Below, in pieces: positions 33,255 to 42,990 of a stretch of 49,080 nucleotides of DNA (positions within the stretch are counted from its first letter, which is position 1; each line of letters starts with the position of its first letter). The notes under the pieces are model-generated. The model was not told the DNA's origin and ran no database searches. It was given only the letters and a program-made list of their open reading frames with translations. This stretch comes from an uncultured Prevotella sp. (GTDB taxonomy: Bacteria; Bacteroidota; Bacteroidia; Bacteroidales; Bacteroidaceae): the NCBI GenBank assembly GCA_946540105.1, contig CAMNIA010000003.1, positions 1-49,080 of the forward strand, read 5' to 3'. The position numbers were made by a program, and so were the translations under genes.

Positions 33255-33860
33255 ATGGATATTAAAGGATTAGACTACAACACCCAGCGTGACAAGCTGG
33301 TCATGCCAGAATACGGACGCGAAATCCAGAAAATGGTGGAACTGGCCATCAGCCTTCCCACCAAGGAGGAGCGGATGCGCTGTGCACGAACCATCATACA
33401 ACAGATGGAGAACAAAGCCCCGCAGATGCGTGAGAGCAACGACTATGAACAGACGCTGTGGGACCACCTCTACCTGATGAGCCACAAGCAGCTGGATATA
33501 GACTGGCCCTATGACGTAAGTGACGCTGAGCGCATTCTCTCAAAGCCGCAACCTATGGAGCACCCCACCAAGAACGGTCAGACACAGCTACGCCAATACG
33601 GTAGGTTGATGGCCGAAGTCTTCGAGAAGCTGAAGACGATGCCTGAGGGTGAGGAACGTGACGAGTTAGTAAGACTGACTGCCAACCAGATGAAGCGCGA
33701 CCTCTTGACTTGGGGTCACGGCTCGGTGGCTGACGAGAAGGTTGCTGACGACCTGGCACGCTATACCGACGGCAAGATACAAATCGACTTGTCGTCGTTC
33801 AAATTTGAAAAGACGCCCAACGGCAACGCTGAGCCTAAGCGCGGCAAACGCAAAAAGTAA
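33255..33860 (+). CDS. DUF4290 family protein
   Basis: The 201-residue soluble protein starts MDIKGLDYNTQRDKLVMPEY and ends in a very basic tail (PKRGKRKK). It matches my recollection of DUF4290, a family restricted to Bacteroidetes. There is no signal peptide or membrane segment; it looks mostly helical. It sits 18 bp after tsaB and 26 bp before murA. The biochemical role is unknown; the basic tail could bind nucleic acid. A TTG two codons upstream is an alternative start. Confidence 0.85.
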   Translation: MDIKGLDYNTQRDKLVMPEYGREIQKMVELAISLPTKEERMRCARTIIQQMENKAPQMRESNDYEQTLWDHLYLMSHKQLDIDWPYDVSDAERILSKPQPMEHPTKNGQTQLRQYGRLMAEVFEKLKTMPEGEERDELVRLTANQMKRDLLTWGHGSVADEKVADDLARYTDGKIQIDLSSFKFEKTPNGNAEPKRGKRKK

Positions 33861-33886
33861 AAGAGTACAGTCGAAACACATCTTCC

Positions 33887-35191
33887 ATGTCATCATTCAA
33901 AATAGAAGGCGGACATCTGCTACGCGGAACCATCACTCCACAGGGAGCCAAAAACGAGGCACTGCAAGTTATCTGTGCTACACTCTTGACGAGCTGCCCC
34001 GTTACCATCAGTAACATTCCTGACATCCGCGATGTCAACAACTTGATTCAGCTGTTGCGTGAGATTGGGGTGAAGGTTAGCAAAATGGCGGAAGGCACGT
34101 ACACCTTTCAAGCTGATGACCTCAATCTGGAATTTCTGGACAGCGATGACTTCGTGAAAAAGTGCGCCCAGCTGCGCGGCTCAGTACTGATGATTGGACC
34201 ACTGCTGGCACGGATGGGAAAGACCATCATCACCCAGCCTGGCGGCGACAAGATAGGACGGCGCCGACTGGACACGCACTTCCTTGGCTTTGAGAAGCTG
34301 GGTGCCGAATTCCGGCAAATCAAGTCGCGCAATGTCTATGAGATAGCAGCCACAGAACTCAAGGGCTCTTACATGCTGCTTGACGAGGCATCGGTGACAG
34401 GTACTGCCAACATCATCATGGCTGCCGTTTTGGCTCAAGGTGTCACCACCATCTATAATGCAGCCTGCGAACCCTACATCCAACAATTGTGCCACATGCT
34501 GAACCGCATGGGAGCAAAGATTTCGGGCATCGGCTCAAACCTGCTGACCATCGAAGGTGTGAAAGCGTTGCAAGGCACCAACCACCAGCTACTACCCGAC
34601 ATGATTGAGGTAGGGTCGTTCATCGGCATGGCAGCCATGTGCGGGGCAGGCGTCCGCATCAAAGACGTGTCGCTAAAAGACCTTGGCATCATTCCCGATG
34701 CCTTCCGCAGACTGGGCGTGAGAATTGATGTCGAAGGTGACGACTTGTTCATTCCACAGCAAGACCACTATGTGGTAGACTCGTTCATTGACGGTACCAT
34801 CATGACCATAGCTGATGCCCCGTGGCCTGGACTCACACCCGACCTGCTGTCGGTACTTATTGTCGTAGCAACACAGGCGCAGGGCTCGGTTCTGTTCCAC
34901 CAGAAGATGTTCGAGAGCCGCCTGTTCTTTGTCGACCGACTCATTGACATGGGCGCACAAATCATACTGTGCGACCCACACCGTGCCGTTGTCGTTGGGC
35001 ATGACCGCACGCGCCAGCTGCGCGGCAGCCGAATGTCCAGTCCTGACATACGTGCTGGCATTGCCCTGCTCATTGCAGCAATGAGTGCCGAGGGCGTAAG
35101 CACCATCAGCAATATAGAACAGATAGACCGCGGCTACGAACACATAGAGGCGCGACTGAACGCACTCGGAGCACACATTAAGAGAATATGA
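33887..35191 (+). CDS. murA: UDP-GlcNAc 1-carboxyvinyltransferase, Cys-to-Asp variant
   Basis: The 434-residue protein starts peptidoglycan synthesis by adding enolpyruvate to UDP-GlcNAc. It has AKNEALQ (K22), LRGSVLMIGPLLAR and the active-site loop PGGDKIGRRRLDTH. In most MurA enzymes the loop reads PGG-C-x-IG. Here D121 replaces that Cys, the residue alkylated by fosfomycin. Asp at this site is known to keep activity and confer fosfomycin insensitivity. The whole length is intact, so it should be functional. Its stop overlaps the rimM start by 4 bp. Confidence 0.95.
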   Translation: MSSFKIEGGHLLRGTITPQGAKNEALQVICATLLTSCPVTISNIPDIRDVNNLIQLLREIGVKVSKMAEGTYTFQADDLNLEFLDSDDFVKKCAQLRGSVLMIGPLLARMGKTIITQPGGDKIGRRRLDTHFLGFEKLGAEFRQIKSRNVYEIAATELKGSYMLLDEASVTGTANIIMAAVLAQGVTTIYNAACEPYIQQLCHMLNRMGAKISGIGSNLLTIEGVKALQGTNHQLLPDMIEVGSFIGMAAMCGAGVRIKDVSLKDLGIIPDAFRRLGVRIDVEGDDLFIPQQDHYVVDSFIDGTIMTIADAPWPGLTPDLLSVLIVVATQAQGSVLFHQKMFESRLFFVDRLIDMGAQIILCDPHRAVVVGHDRTRQLRGSRMSSPDIRAGIALLIAAMSAEGVSTISNIEQIDRGYEHIEARLNALGAHIKRI

Positions 35192-35697
35192 TAAGACGAG
35201 AAGACGTTTTCAAAATAGGTCGATTGGGTAAGGCCCACGGCATAAAAGGCGAGGTGTCGTTTCAGTTTGACGACGACATCTTCGACCGCATAGAGGCAGA
35301 ATACCTGGTACTGGAGATTGAAGGCATTCTGGTTCCTTTCTTTATGGAAGAATACCGTTTCCGCAACGGCTATCTGGCTTTTGTAAAATTTCGTAATGTC
35401 GACACCCAAGAGCGCGCCAGCGAACTGACGGGCTGTGACGTGTACTTCCCCCGCAAGTTGGCAGAGACGGAAGACGAGAGCCCCATTCTTGAAATGGTGG
35501 TGGGATTCGACTTGATTGACGCCACAACGAACAAGGTGGTGGGAACCATCAGCGACATCAACACCCAGACCGCAAACATCCTGTTTGAACTCGGTGACGG
35601 ACGGCTGATTCCTGCCAGTGACGAACTCATCATGAATATCGACACGGAACACGAACAGATAGTCATGAACATTCCTGACGGACTCTTAGAATTATGA
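35188..35697 (+). CDS. rimM: 16S rRNA processing / ribosome maturation factor RimM
   Basis: The 169-residue protein starts with GRLGKAHGIKGEV, the RimM N-terminal signature. It has the PRC-barrel half with the C-terminal LIPASDELIMNID region. RimM helps assemble the 30S head around uS19. It is coupled to murA and dxr by 4-bp overlaps on both sides, an arrangement familiar from Bacteroidetes. Confidence 0.94.
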   Translation: MIRREDVFKIGRLGKAHGIKGEVSFQFDDDIFDRIEAEYLVLEIEGILVPFFMEEYRFRNGYLAFVKFRNVDTQERASELTGCDVYFPRKLAETEDESPILEMVVGFDLIDATTNKVVGTISDINTQTANILFELGDGRLIPASDELIMNIDTEHEQIVMNIPDGLLEL

Positions 35698-36860
35698 AAA
35701 AGAAACAGATATGCATCCTTGGCTCTACTGGGTCTATTGGAACACAAGCCCTGCAGGTCATAGAGGAACATAGCGACTTGTACGAAGTGTATGCCTTGAC
35801 AGCCAACAACCGCATAGAGCTGTTGGCCGAACAGGCTCATCGCTTTCGACCTGCAGCCGTCGTCGTTGCCAACGAACAGCGGTATGACGCCTTGAAACAA
35901 CTCATGAGCGACCTGCCTGATGTGAAGGTGTATGCTGGTGCAAAAGCTATTGACGAGATAGTAGCAGCGGGACCCATCAACATGGTGCTGACAGCCATGG
36001 TGGGTTTTGCAGGATTGTCGCCAACCATCCATGCCATCAGAGCCCGCAAAGCCATAGCACTTGCAAACAAGGAGACACTGGTGGTGGCAGGAGAGCTGGT
36101 AGGGCAACTGGCAAGCGAGTACCACACCCCCATCCTGCCTGTTGACAGTGAGCACTCAGCCATCTTCCAGAGTCTGGTGGGCGAGGAAAACAATCCCATA
36201 GAAAAGATACTGCTTACGGCTTCCGGCGGTCCGTTCCGCAACTTCACGATGGAACAACTGTGTACGGTCACCAAAGCGGACGCCCTGCGTCATCCTACTT
36301 GGGATATGGGTGCGAAGATTACGATTGACAGTGCCACCATGATGAACAAAGGCTTCGAAGTCATTGAAGCCAAGTGGCTCTTTGGTGTCAATGCAGAACA
36401 GATACAGGTGCTTGTCCATCCACAAAGCATCGTACACTCCGCCGTACAGTTCCGCGACGGCGCAGTAAAAGCACAACTGGGTGTTCCTGACATGCGGCTG
36501 CCCATACAGTATGCATTCTCGTTCCCACAGCGCCTGCCACTCAGCGGACAACGGCTTAATCTCTTTGCTATCAAGGACCTGGAGTTCATGGAACCCGACC
36601 TGCAGAAGTTCCGCTGTCTGGGACTGGCTTTCGAAGCCATACGGCGCGGCGGTAACATGCCGTGCATTGTCAATGCTGCCAACGAGATTGTCAACCGCGC
36701 CTTCCTGGAAGACCGCTGCAGCTTCCTCCAGATGAGCGACATCATAGAACGAACCATGCAGCGCTGCACCTATTCCGCCACACCTGACTACGACACCTAT
36801 GTTGCTACGGACGCAGAAGCTCGCCGCATTGCGGATGAGCTGCTGAATACGGCAAGGTAG
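35694..36860 (+). CDS. dxr: 1-deoxy-D-xylulose 5-phosphate reductoisomerase
   Basis: The 388-residue protein has the NADPH-binding start ILGSTGSIGTQAL, ALANKETLVVAG, the metal-site region PVDSEHSAIFQ and a TIDSATMMNKGFEVIEA block. It converts DXP to MEP in the non-mevalonate isoprenoid pathway, supplying undecaprenyl precursors for the glycan and wall genes. Length and motifs are complete. It overlaps rimM by 4 bp and precedes rseP by 29 bp. Confidence 0.96.
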   Translation: MKKKQICILGSTGSIGTQALQVIEEHSDLYEVYALTANNRIELLAEQAHRFRPAAVVVANEQRYDALKQLMSDLPDVKVYAGAKAIDEIVAAGPINMVLTAMVGFAGLSPTIHAIRARKAIALANKETLVVAGELVGQLASEYHTPILPVDSEHSAIFQSLVGEENNPIEKILLTASGGPFRNFTMEQLCTVTKADALRHPTWDMGAKITIDSATMMNKGFEVIEAKWLFGVNAEQIQVLVHPQSIVHSAVQFRDGAVKAQLGVPDMRLPIQYAFSFPQRLPLSGQRLNLFAIKDLEFMEPDLQKFRCLGLAFEAIRRGGNMPCIVNAANEIVNRAFLEDRCSFLQMSDIIERTMQRCTYSATPDYDTYVATDAEARRIADELLNTAR

Positions 36861-36889
36861 GAAGTGGAAAGCATAAAAATAAAAACATA

Positions 36890-38281
36890 ATGGAAATATT
36901 CTTAATCAAAGCATTACAACTCATCCTAGCGCTCTCGTTGCTGGTCTTGCTGCACGAGGGCGGACACTTCTTCTTCGCCAAACTCTTTGGGGTGCGCGTA
37001 GAGAAGTTCTATATCTTCTTTGACTACAAGTTCGCACTCTTCAAGTTCAAGCCCAAGAACAGCGATACAGAGTACGGCGTGGGCTGGATACCTCTCGGCG
37101 GATACTGTAAGATATCGGGCATGATTGACGAGAGTTTCGACACCGAGCAAATGAAACAGCCGGCACAGCCCTGGGAGTTTCGCACGAAGCCTGCCTGGCA
37201 ACGACTGCTTATCATGATTGGCGGTGTGCTAGTCAACTTCCTTTTGGCACTGTTCATCTACTCCATGATACTGTTCTACTGGGGCGACACTTACATCCCC
37301 GTCAAGGACATGACGCTGGGTATGAAGTTCAACCAGGAGGCTAAGTCGTACGGGTTCCGCGACGGCGACATTCTGGTAGGTACAGAGAATGGTTCGTTCA
37401 AGGAGTTCTCTGCCAACCTCTATCGTGACATCTCCGAGGCACACCGTGTTGACATCATCCGCGAAGGTAAGCCAATGAGCATCCAGCTGCCTGGCGATCT
37501 CAATCTGCTTGGCATGATAAAGGCAGACCCCTCGTTTGTGCGTCCTCTCATTCCTGCCAAGATAGACAGCGTGCTGAGCGGTACGCCTGCCGACAAAATG
37601 GGGTTGAAAAAAGGCGATTGCATCGTTGCCGTCAATGGCGCTGCCGTCGACTCTTACAACGAATTCATCGAACAGCTGGCTCACCGCGCCGACATGCTGG
37701 CAACAGCTACAACACTGTCTGACAGTCTCAAGGCCCGCACTGTCACGCTGGTATATGAGAAAGCTAGCCAGCATGACAAACGCATGGCGCAAAGAGATAC
37801 AGCAATGGTTGTACTCACCCCAGACTTGAAACTCGGCTTCGTCGTCCAGTCACTTGCCGACATCTATAAGCCCGTCACCATTGAATACGGCTTCCTGGAA
37901 AGCATCCCCGCAGGCATCATGTACGGCTGGAACGTGCTAGCATCTTATGTTGACGACCTGAAATATGTCTTCAGTGCCGAGGGCGCTAAGTCGCTGGGAG
38001 GTTTCGGAGCCATCGGAAATCTGTTCCCTGCAGCTTGGGATTGGCACATCTTCTGGCAGATGACGGCATTCCTCAGCATCATTCTTGCCTTCATGAACAT
38101 TCTGCCTATCCCGGCATTGGATGGTGGTCATGTGCTCTTCTTGCTCTGTGAAATCATCTTCCGCCGCAAGCCCTCCGAAGACTTTATGATTAAGGCTGAG
38201 TATGTAGGGTTCGGACTGTTGCTGCTCTTGCTCGTTGTGGCAAACCTGAATGACGTCCTGCGTGTCTTAGGTCTGCTATAA
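36890..38281 (+). CDS. rseP: Site-2 intramembrane metalloprotease RseP
   Basis: The 463-residue protein has HEGGH (22-26) in the first membrane segment and NILPIPALDGGH near the C-terminus. Together they supply the zinc ligands. A PDZ-like region lies between (about 200-290). Such proteases cut membrane-bound regulators, classically anti-sigma factors. It is the last gene of the tsaB operon, ended by the hairpin at 38287. The pairing with dxr is common. Confidence 0.94.
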   Translation: MEIFLIKALQLILALSLLVLLHEGGHFFFAKLFGVRVEKFYIFFDYKFALFKFKPKNSDTEYGVGWIPLGGYCKISGMIDESFDTEQMKQPAQPWEFRTKPAWQRLLIMIGGVLVNFLLALFIYSMILFYWGDTYIPVKDMTLGMKFNQEAKSYGFRDGDILVGTENGSFKEFSANLYRDISEAHRVDIIREGKPMSIQLPGDLNLLGMIKADPSFVRPLIPAKIDSVLSGTPADKMGLKKGDCIVAVNGAAVDSYNEFIEQLAHRADMLATATTLSDSLKARTVTLVYEKASQHDKRMAQRDTAMVVLTPDLKLGFVVQSLADIYKPVTIEYGFLESIPAGIMYGWNVLASYVDDLKYVFSAEGAKSLGGFGAIGNLFPAAWDWHIFWQMTAFLSIILAFMNILPIPALDGGHVLFLLCEIIFRRKPSEDFMIKAEYVGFGLLLLLLVVANLNDVLRVLGLL

Positions 38282-38286
38282 AAAAC

Positions 38287-38324
38287 ACTGCGGCACCTCA
38301 TAAACGAGGTGCCGCAGTACTTTT
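38287..38324. terminator. Strong hairpin terminator between rseP and the DEAD-box helicase
   Basis: A 13-bp perfect stem, ACTGCGGCACCTC paired with GAGGTGCCGCAGT across a 6-nt loop, is followed by ACTTTT on the plus strand. AAAAAC precedes it, so it works in both directions, ending rseP and the long mre-helicase unit. Confidence 0.92.
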
Positions 38325-38327
38325 CTG

Positions 38328-40223
38328 TTATTTCTTCTTTCGAGGTTTTCTGATTGCCCAACCTTCTTCTTCAAAATCGGGAATCTCGCCCTTTAGTTTC
38401 ATTCCCTTCGGATTCAGGAACTGCATCCACTCATCCTTCTTGTAGGTACGGGTCTCCTTGGGCTTGCGCGGGACACGCGACTCTGGCGAAACGCCGTAAG
38501 ACCGTGGCGCCTTAGCCCCCTTTTGTTCTCTGGTGGTTTTGTTCGTCTTCCTGTGTCCACCTTCAGCGGCATCGTTACAGCGCACCTCACGACCTTTATA
38601 CTGCTGTCCGTTGACATAACGCATGACGCGCTCGGCATCGTCGGTAGGTACTTCGAAATACGCCTGCGTCTGTAGCAAGTCTATATGACCCACCGCGACA
38701 TGTCCATGAACATACTTGTTAAGGAATTGCATGAGCTCACCAGGGTAGAAACCGTCTTTCTTGCCAAGATTGATGAAGAGCTTGGTATAACCTGCCTGAA
38801 CTGGATTTTCACCTTTTGACTTCCGGTCACTTGAAGAACGCTCTTTTCTCTTTGCATCCTTACTGCTCACTGTCTCTATTTCAGGGGCATCAGCATAATA
38901 GGCTAAGAAGCGCCCAAACTCAAGAGAGACGATTTTCTTGATGAGGTCGTCTTTGTCAATATACTCGAAATAACGACTGATGTCTTGCATGAAAGGAGCT
39001 ATCTGCTCTTCATCGACATCGGCTTTGACTATCTGGTCCATGACTTTATAGAGCTGCTTCTTGCAGATCTCTTCTGCCGAGGGTATCTGACCCTGCTCAA
39101 ACTGTTTGCCGATTTCACGTTCGATGTTGCGTATCTTGTGCTTCTCGCGCAGATGAACGATGCTGAGCGACGTTCCCTTCTTGCCGGCACGACCAGTACG
39201 CCCGGAGCGGTGGGTGTAGTTCTCAATGTCATCTGGCAAGCCATAGTTGATGACATGCGTGAGGTCTTCAACATCAAGACCACGGGCTGCGACATCTGTT
39301 GCCACCAGTAACTGGATGGTATGCTGGCGGAACTTCTGCATGGTAAGGTCGCGCTGCTGCTGCGACAGGTCTCCATGCAATGCCTCGGCATTATAGCCGT
39401 CGCGGATAAGCTTGTCTGCAACCTCTTGCGTCTCTAACTTGGTGCGGCAGAAGATGATGGCGAAGATGCGGGGGTTATAATCAACAAGGCGTTTCAAGGC
39501 GAGATACTTGTCTTTGGCATTAACCATATAGTATATATGATTAACATGCTCTGCACCTTCGTTACGGCTTCCCACCACTATTTCCTTGTAATCGTGCAGA
39601 TAACCCTTGGCTATACGTTCTATCTCGCGACTCATGGTGGCTGAGAAGAGCAACGTGTTGCGGTCGGAGGGGACTCCTTCCAGAATCTGATCGATGCTCT
39701 CTGAAAAACCCATATTGAGCATTTCGTCGGCTTCGTCAAGAACAACGTTATGAACGTCATCGAGTTGCGCTACACCACGATTCATGAGGTCGATGAGCCT
39801 ACCAGGGGTAGCTACGACAAGTTGTACGCCCCTACGCAAGGCTCGGATTTGCTGTTCGATGCTGGCACCGCCATAGACTGCCTCTATGTGGATGCCGTCA
39901 ATATACTTGGCGAAGTCGCGAAGGTCATCAGCAATCTGCAGACACAACTCTCGGGTTGGAGCTAAGACAAGTGCCAAGGGCAAGCCTCGCCCTATCTCAC
40001 CCATTTGCGGACGAGGCATAGACGCTATGCGCTGCAGGACGGGTATGCCGAAAGCTGCAGTCTTGCCTGTTCCCGTCTGTGCCAATGCTATGACATCATG
40101 GCTGTTGTCTAACAAATAGGGTATGACCTCTTCTTGCACGGGCATGGGATGAACAAAGCCCAGTTCCTCAATGGCGCGACGTATTTCTTCGCAAACGCCT
40201 AATTCTTCAAATGTCTTCATCAT
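38328..40223 (-). CDS. DEAD-box RNA helicase with DbpA-type RNA-binding domain
   Basis: The 631-residue protein has the Q motif region, AQTGTGKTAAFG (motif I), PTRELCLQ, ATPGRLIDL, DEADEML (II), SATM (III) and HRSGRTGRAGKKG (VI). A DbpA-like RNA-binding domain is visible at about 490-560 (YTKLFINLGKKDGFYPGEL). The tail is basic and low in complexity. It resembles DeaD/CsdA, which aids ribosome assembly and cold growth. Its ATG overlaps the U32 stop by 4 bp (ATGA), and it ends at the strong hairpin. Confidence 0.93.
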   Translation of the reverse strand: MMKTFEELGVCEEIRRAIEELGFVHPMPVQEEVIPYLLDNSHDVIALAQTGTGKTAAFGIPVLQRIASMPRPQMGEIGRGLPLALVLAPTRELCLQIADDLRDFAKYIDGIHIEAVYGGASIEQQIRALRRGVQLVVATPGRLIDLMNRGVAQLDDVHNVVLDEADEMLNMGFSESIDQILEGVPSDRNTLLFSATMSREIERIAKGYLHDYKEIVVGSRNEGAEHVNHIYYMVNAKDKYLALKRLVDYNPRIFAIIFCRTKLETQEVADKLIRDGYNAEALHGDLSQQQRDLTMQKFRQHTIQLLVATDVAARGLDVEDLTHVINYGLPDDIENYTHRSGRTGRAGKKGTSLSIVHLREKHKIRNIEREIGKQFEQGQIPSAEEICKKQLYKVMDQIVKADVDEEQIAPFMQDISRYFEYIDKDDLIKKIVSLEFGRFLAYYADAPEIETVSSKDAKRKERSSSDRKSKGENPVQAGYTKLFINLGKKDGFYPGELMQFLNKYVHGHVAVGHIDLLQTQAYFEVPTDDAERVMRYVNGQQYKGREVRCNDAAEGGHRKTNKTTREQKGAKAPRSYGVSPESRVPRKPKETRTYKKDEWMQFLNPKGMKLKGEIPDFEEEGWAIRKPRKKK

Positions 40224-41467
40224 GTTGTGGCTTCTATTATTTTAAACAACTTGTCGCTGGGACGTACCTTCTCGGGCACCTTTATAGATACGCGAGTTCC
40301 CTGCAGGGCTGTCGTGATACTAGAGGTGTCGTCATGAATCTCGTCAACAGTAACATAGAGTGCACCTGTTGTCGGACCTGTGATGAGCATCTTGTCACCT
40401 ACGCTGAAAGTGTCGGCCTCGACAGTAAACTCAGCTACGCCTAATCGGGAGAAATACTTGACACCCTTACCTATATACTGCTTGCGCTCTGTAGCATTGG
40501 AGCCGTAGTTGGAATTCCACTCCCCAAGGAGCTGCCCCTGATAGTATCCGTCCCAGAAACCACGATTAAAGACCGTCGCAAGACGCTTGTCCCACTGGTC
40601 TTTCTTCTCTTCGGTGAAGGTTCCGTCAAGTACGCTCTGGATGGCTTCCTTATAGCATTGGACTACGGTGAGCACATACTCAGGACCGCGCGCACGACCC
40701 TCAATCTTAAAGACACGAACACCTGACTGCATCATGCGATCGATGAAGCGGATGGTCTTGAGATCCTTGGGTGACATGATGTATTTATTGTCTATCTCAA
40801 GCTCGGTACCTGTCTCACGGTCGGTAACGATATACGAACGGCGGCAAATCTGCATACAAGCACCACGGTTAGCCGAGCGCCCTGTATTATCGAGCGACAG
40901 ATAGCACTTGCCGCTCACTGCCATGCAGAGTGCACCATGACAGAACATCTCGATGCGCACCAGCTGTCCCGAGGGACCGCAGATGTGCTGTTCCGCTATC
41001 TGACGGAAGATGTCAGCGACCTGCTCCATTCGCAACTCGCGAGCCAGCACCACGACATCAGCAAACTGAGCGTAGAACTTCAACGCCTCGATATTGGAGA
41101 TGTTGAGTTGTGTTGAGAGGTGCACCTCCATGCCTTTCTGCCGACAATAGGTCATCACTGCTATATCGCATGCTATAACAGCAGAGATGCCAGCCTCGCA
41201 GGCAGCATCGATAATCTGGTGCATCAGTGCGATATCTTCACCATAGATAATTGTATTGACGGTGAGATAACTCTTCACACCTTTCTCGCGACACTGCGCC
41301 GCAATGTCACGCAGGTCGTCAATCGTAAAGTGGTTGGCAGAGTGCGAACGCATATTCAGCTGTTCTACGCCGAAATATACGGAGCCCGCACCCGCCTTCA
41401 GGGCAGCGGCTAAGGATTCGCGGCTACCCACTGGAGCCATGATTTCAAAATCTGCTATGTTATTCAT
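40220..41467 (-). CDS. U32 family peptidase-like / tRNA hydroxylation (TrhP-like) protein
   Basis: The 415-residue protein starts with MAPVGSRESLAAALKAGA and has the U32 signature EMFCHGALCMAVSGKCYLS, followed by GRSANRGACMQ. Several U32 members are now known to act in RNA hydroxylation (TrhP, RlhA) rather than as proteases, and the Cys residues here match that group. The C-terminal beta-barrel-like part (about 325-415) is also present. It lies 62 bp after rodA without a recognisable promoter and overlaps the helicase by 4 bp, consistent with an RNA-related role. Confidence 0.88.
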   Translation of the reverse strand: MNNIADFEIMAPVGSRESLAAALKAGAGSVYFGVEQLNMRSHSANHFTIDDLRDIAAQCREKGVKSYLTVNTIIYGEDIALMHQIIDAACEAGISAVIACDIAVMTYCRQKGMEVHLSTQLNISNIEALKFYAQFADVVVLARELRMEQVADIFRQIAEQHICGPSGQLVRIEMFCHGALCMAVSGKCYLSLDNTGRSANRGACMQICRRSYIVTDRETGTELEIDNKYIMSPKDLKTIRFIDRMMQSGVRVFKIEGRARGPEYVLTVVQCYKEAIQSVLDGTFTEEKKDQWDKRLATVFNRGFWDGYYQGQLLGEWNSNYGSNATERKQYIGKGVKYFSRLGVAEFTVEADTFSVGDKMLITGPTTGALYVTVDEIHDDTSSITTALQGTRVSIKVPEKVRPSDKLFKIIEATT

Positions 41468-41529
41468 TATTGTTATTCCGTTAGATCATTATGCTAAAAA
41501 CCTGGCAAGGCGAAAAACACCCGCATCAC

Positions 41530-42990
41530 TCACTTACTCCTGCCGGCATCTATCCGGAGGAAGATAAACAGAAGGAAGGTAAAACCCCAAAGCGATGAAC
41601 CACCATAGCTAAAGAAGGGCAAGGGGATGCCGATGACTGGTGTCAGACCTAATACCATACCTACATTGATGAAGACATGGAAGAGAAAAATGCTCAGAAC
41701 ACAATATCCGTAGATGCGCCCGAAATGAAACGGCTGTCGCTCTGAAAGATATAGGAGCCGCCATATTAAAGCAAGGAACAACAACAGAACGCCTGCGGAA
41801 CCTACGAAACCTTCTTCTTCACCTACGGTGCAAAAGATAAAGTCGGTATCCTGCTCGGGGACGAACTTCAGCTTTGTCTGCGTCCCGTTAAGGAAACCTT
41901 TGCCTTCCAGTCCACCTGAGCCTATCGCTATCTCGGACTGATGAACATTATAACCTGCACCACGCAGGTCTTCGTCAAGACCCAGCAGCACGTTGATGCG
42001 TGAACGTTGGTGGGGCTCCAAGACTTCCTGCATGATGTAGTCAGCGCCATAATAGAATAAGGTGGAACCTATAGCAAAGAGTGCAATAAAGTAATAATGC
42101 TTGTGAATGCGACAGCCTAATCCTTGCCAAACGAGATAACACACGAGGATGACAACGAGTGACAACTGGACGTAAGCGATATTTACTGGTATGAGCAATA
42201 GCAACAACGACAGCAGCGTGACACCCACACTGACGAGCAACAACTTGAATGCTTCGCGCCGGTTGCAATAGACCCAAACCATGCCGATAGAGAACAGCTG
42301 AACTAGCATCAGAACGGTAAACTGACCCAACGAGGTAGGTGACGAGCCAATGAACACCTCGGCATAGCGGATGCCAACAACGAAGTAAACCACCATTGCT
42401 ACGCCTGCAAAAAGTATGCTGCCAGGCATTCCCTCACGGTAGAACATAAGGAAAAAGGAGAAATAGACAAGTGCCGAACCTGTCTCACGCTGCAACACAA
42501 TGAATACCATAGGCAGCAGAATGATAAGCAGGGTGGCTGCAAAGTGCTTCCACTGCTGGATGTTGTAGCCATAAGCCGACATAAACTTCGACAATGCCAG
42601 CGCCGTGGCGAACTTGGCAAACTCGGCAGGTTGCAAGCGAAGAGGACCTAACACCAACCACGAGCGGGAGCCTTTGATACTATGCGGATTGAAAATAGTG
42701 GCAAAGAGCAACAGCAAGAGCAACCCGTAGATGATATAGGCGAAAGTGTCGTAGAAACGGGCGTCAAGCATGACAATGACGAAACCCAACAAGATGCTGG
42801 TACCTATCCATACTATCTGCATACCGGAACGCGTAGAGAGGCTGAAGATGTCAGTCTCCTCAAACGAGTAGCTGGCTCCGCAAACACTGAGCCAACCGAA
42901 GGTGAGCAATGCCAGATAGAGGACGATTGTCAGCCAATCAATGTTGCGTAGTACACTGCGCTGTTGAACATTATCTGCTGGTAGTACCAT
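41530..42990 (-). CDS. rodA: Rod-shape SEDS glycosyltransferase RodA
   Basis: The 486-residue protein has about ten to twelve membrane segments. It has the SEDS signatures SRSWLVLGPLRLQPAEF, the loop with KFVPEQDTDFIF and GEEEGF, and a C-terminal GIPLPFFSYGGSS. RodA polymerises lipid II as the partner of PBP2. It is longer than most because of an extra hydrophobic stretch in the middle (about 200-300). Its start overlaps the mrdA stop by 20 bp. Confidence 0.95.
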   Translation of the reverse strand: MVLPADNVQQRSVLRNIDWLTIVLYLALLTFGWLSVCGASYSFEETDIFSLSTRSGMQIVWIGTSILLGFVIVMLDARFYDTFAYIIYGLLLLLLFATIFNPHSIKGSRSWLVLGPLRLQPAEFAKFATALALSKFMSAYGYNIQQWKHFAATLLIILLPMVFIVLQRETGSALVYFSFFLMFYREGMPGSILFAGVAMVVYFVVGIRYAEVFIGSSPTSLGQFTVLMLVQLFSIGMVWVYCNRREAFKLLLVSVGVTLLSLLLLLIPVNIAYVQLSLVVILVCYLVWQGLGCRIHKHYYFIALFAIGSTLFYYGADYIMQEVLEPHQRSRINVLLGLDEDLRGAGYNVHQSEIAIGSGGLEGKGFLNGTQTKLKFVPEQDTDFIFCTVGEEEGFVGSAGVLLLFLALIWRLLYLSERQPFHFGRIYGYCVLSIFLFHVFINVGMVLGLTPVIGIPLPFFSYGGSSLWGFTFLLFIFLRIDAGRSK

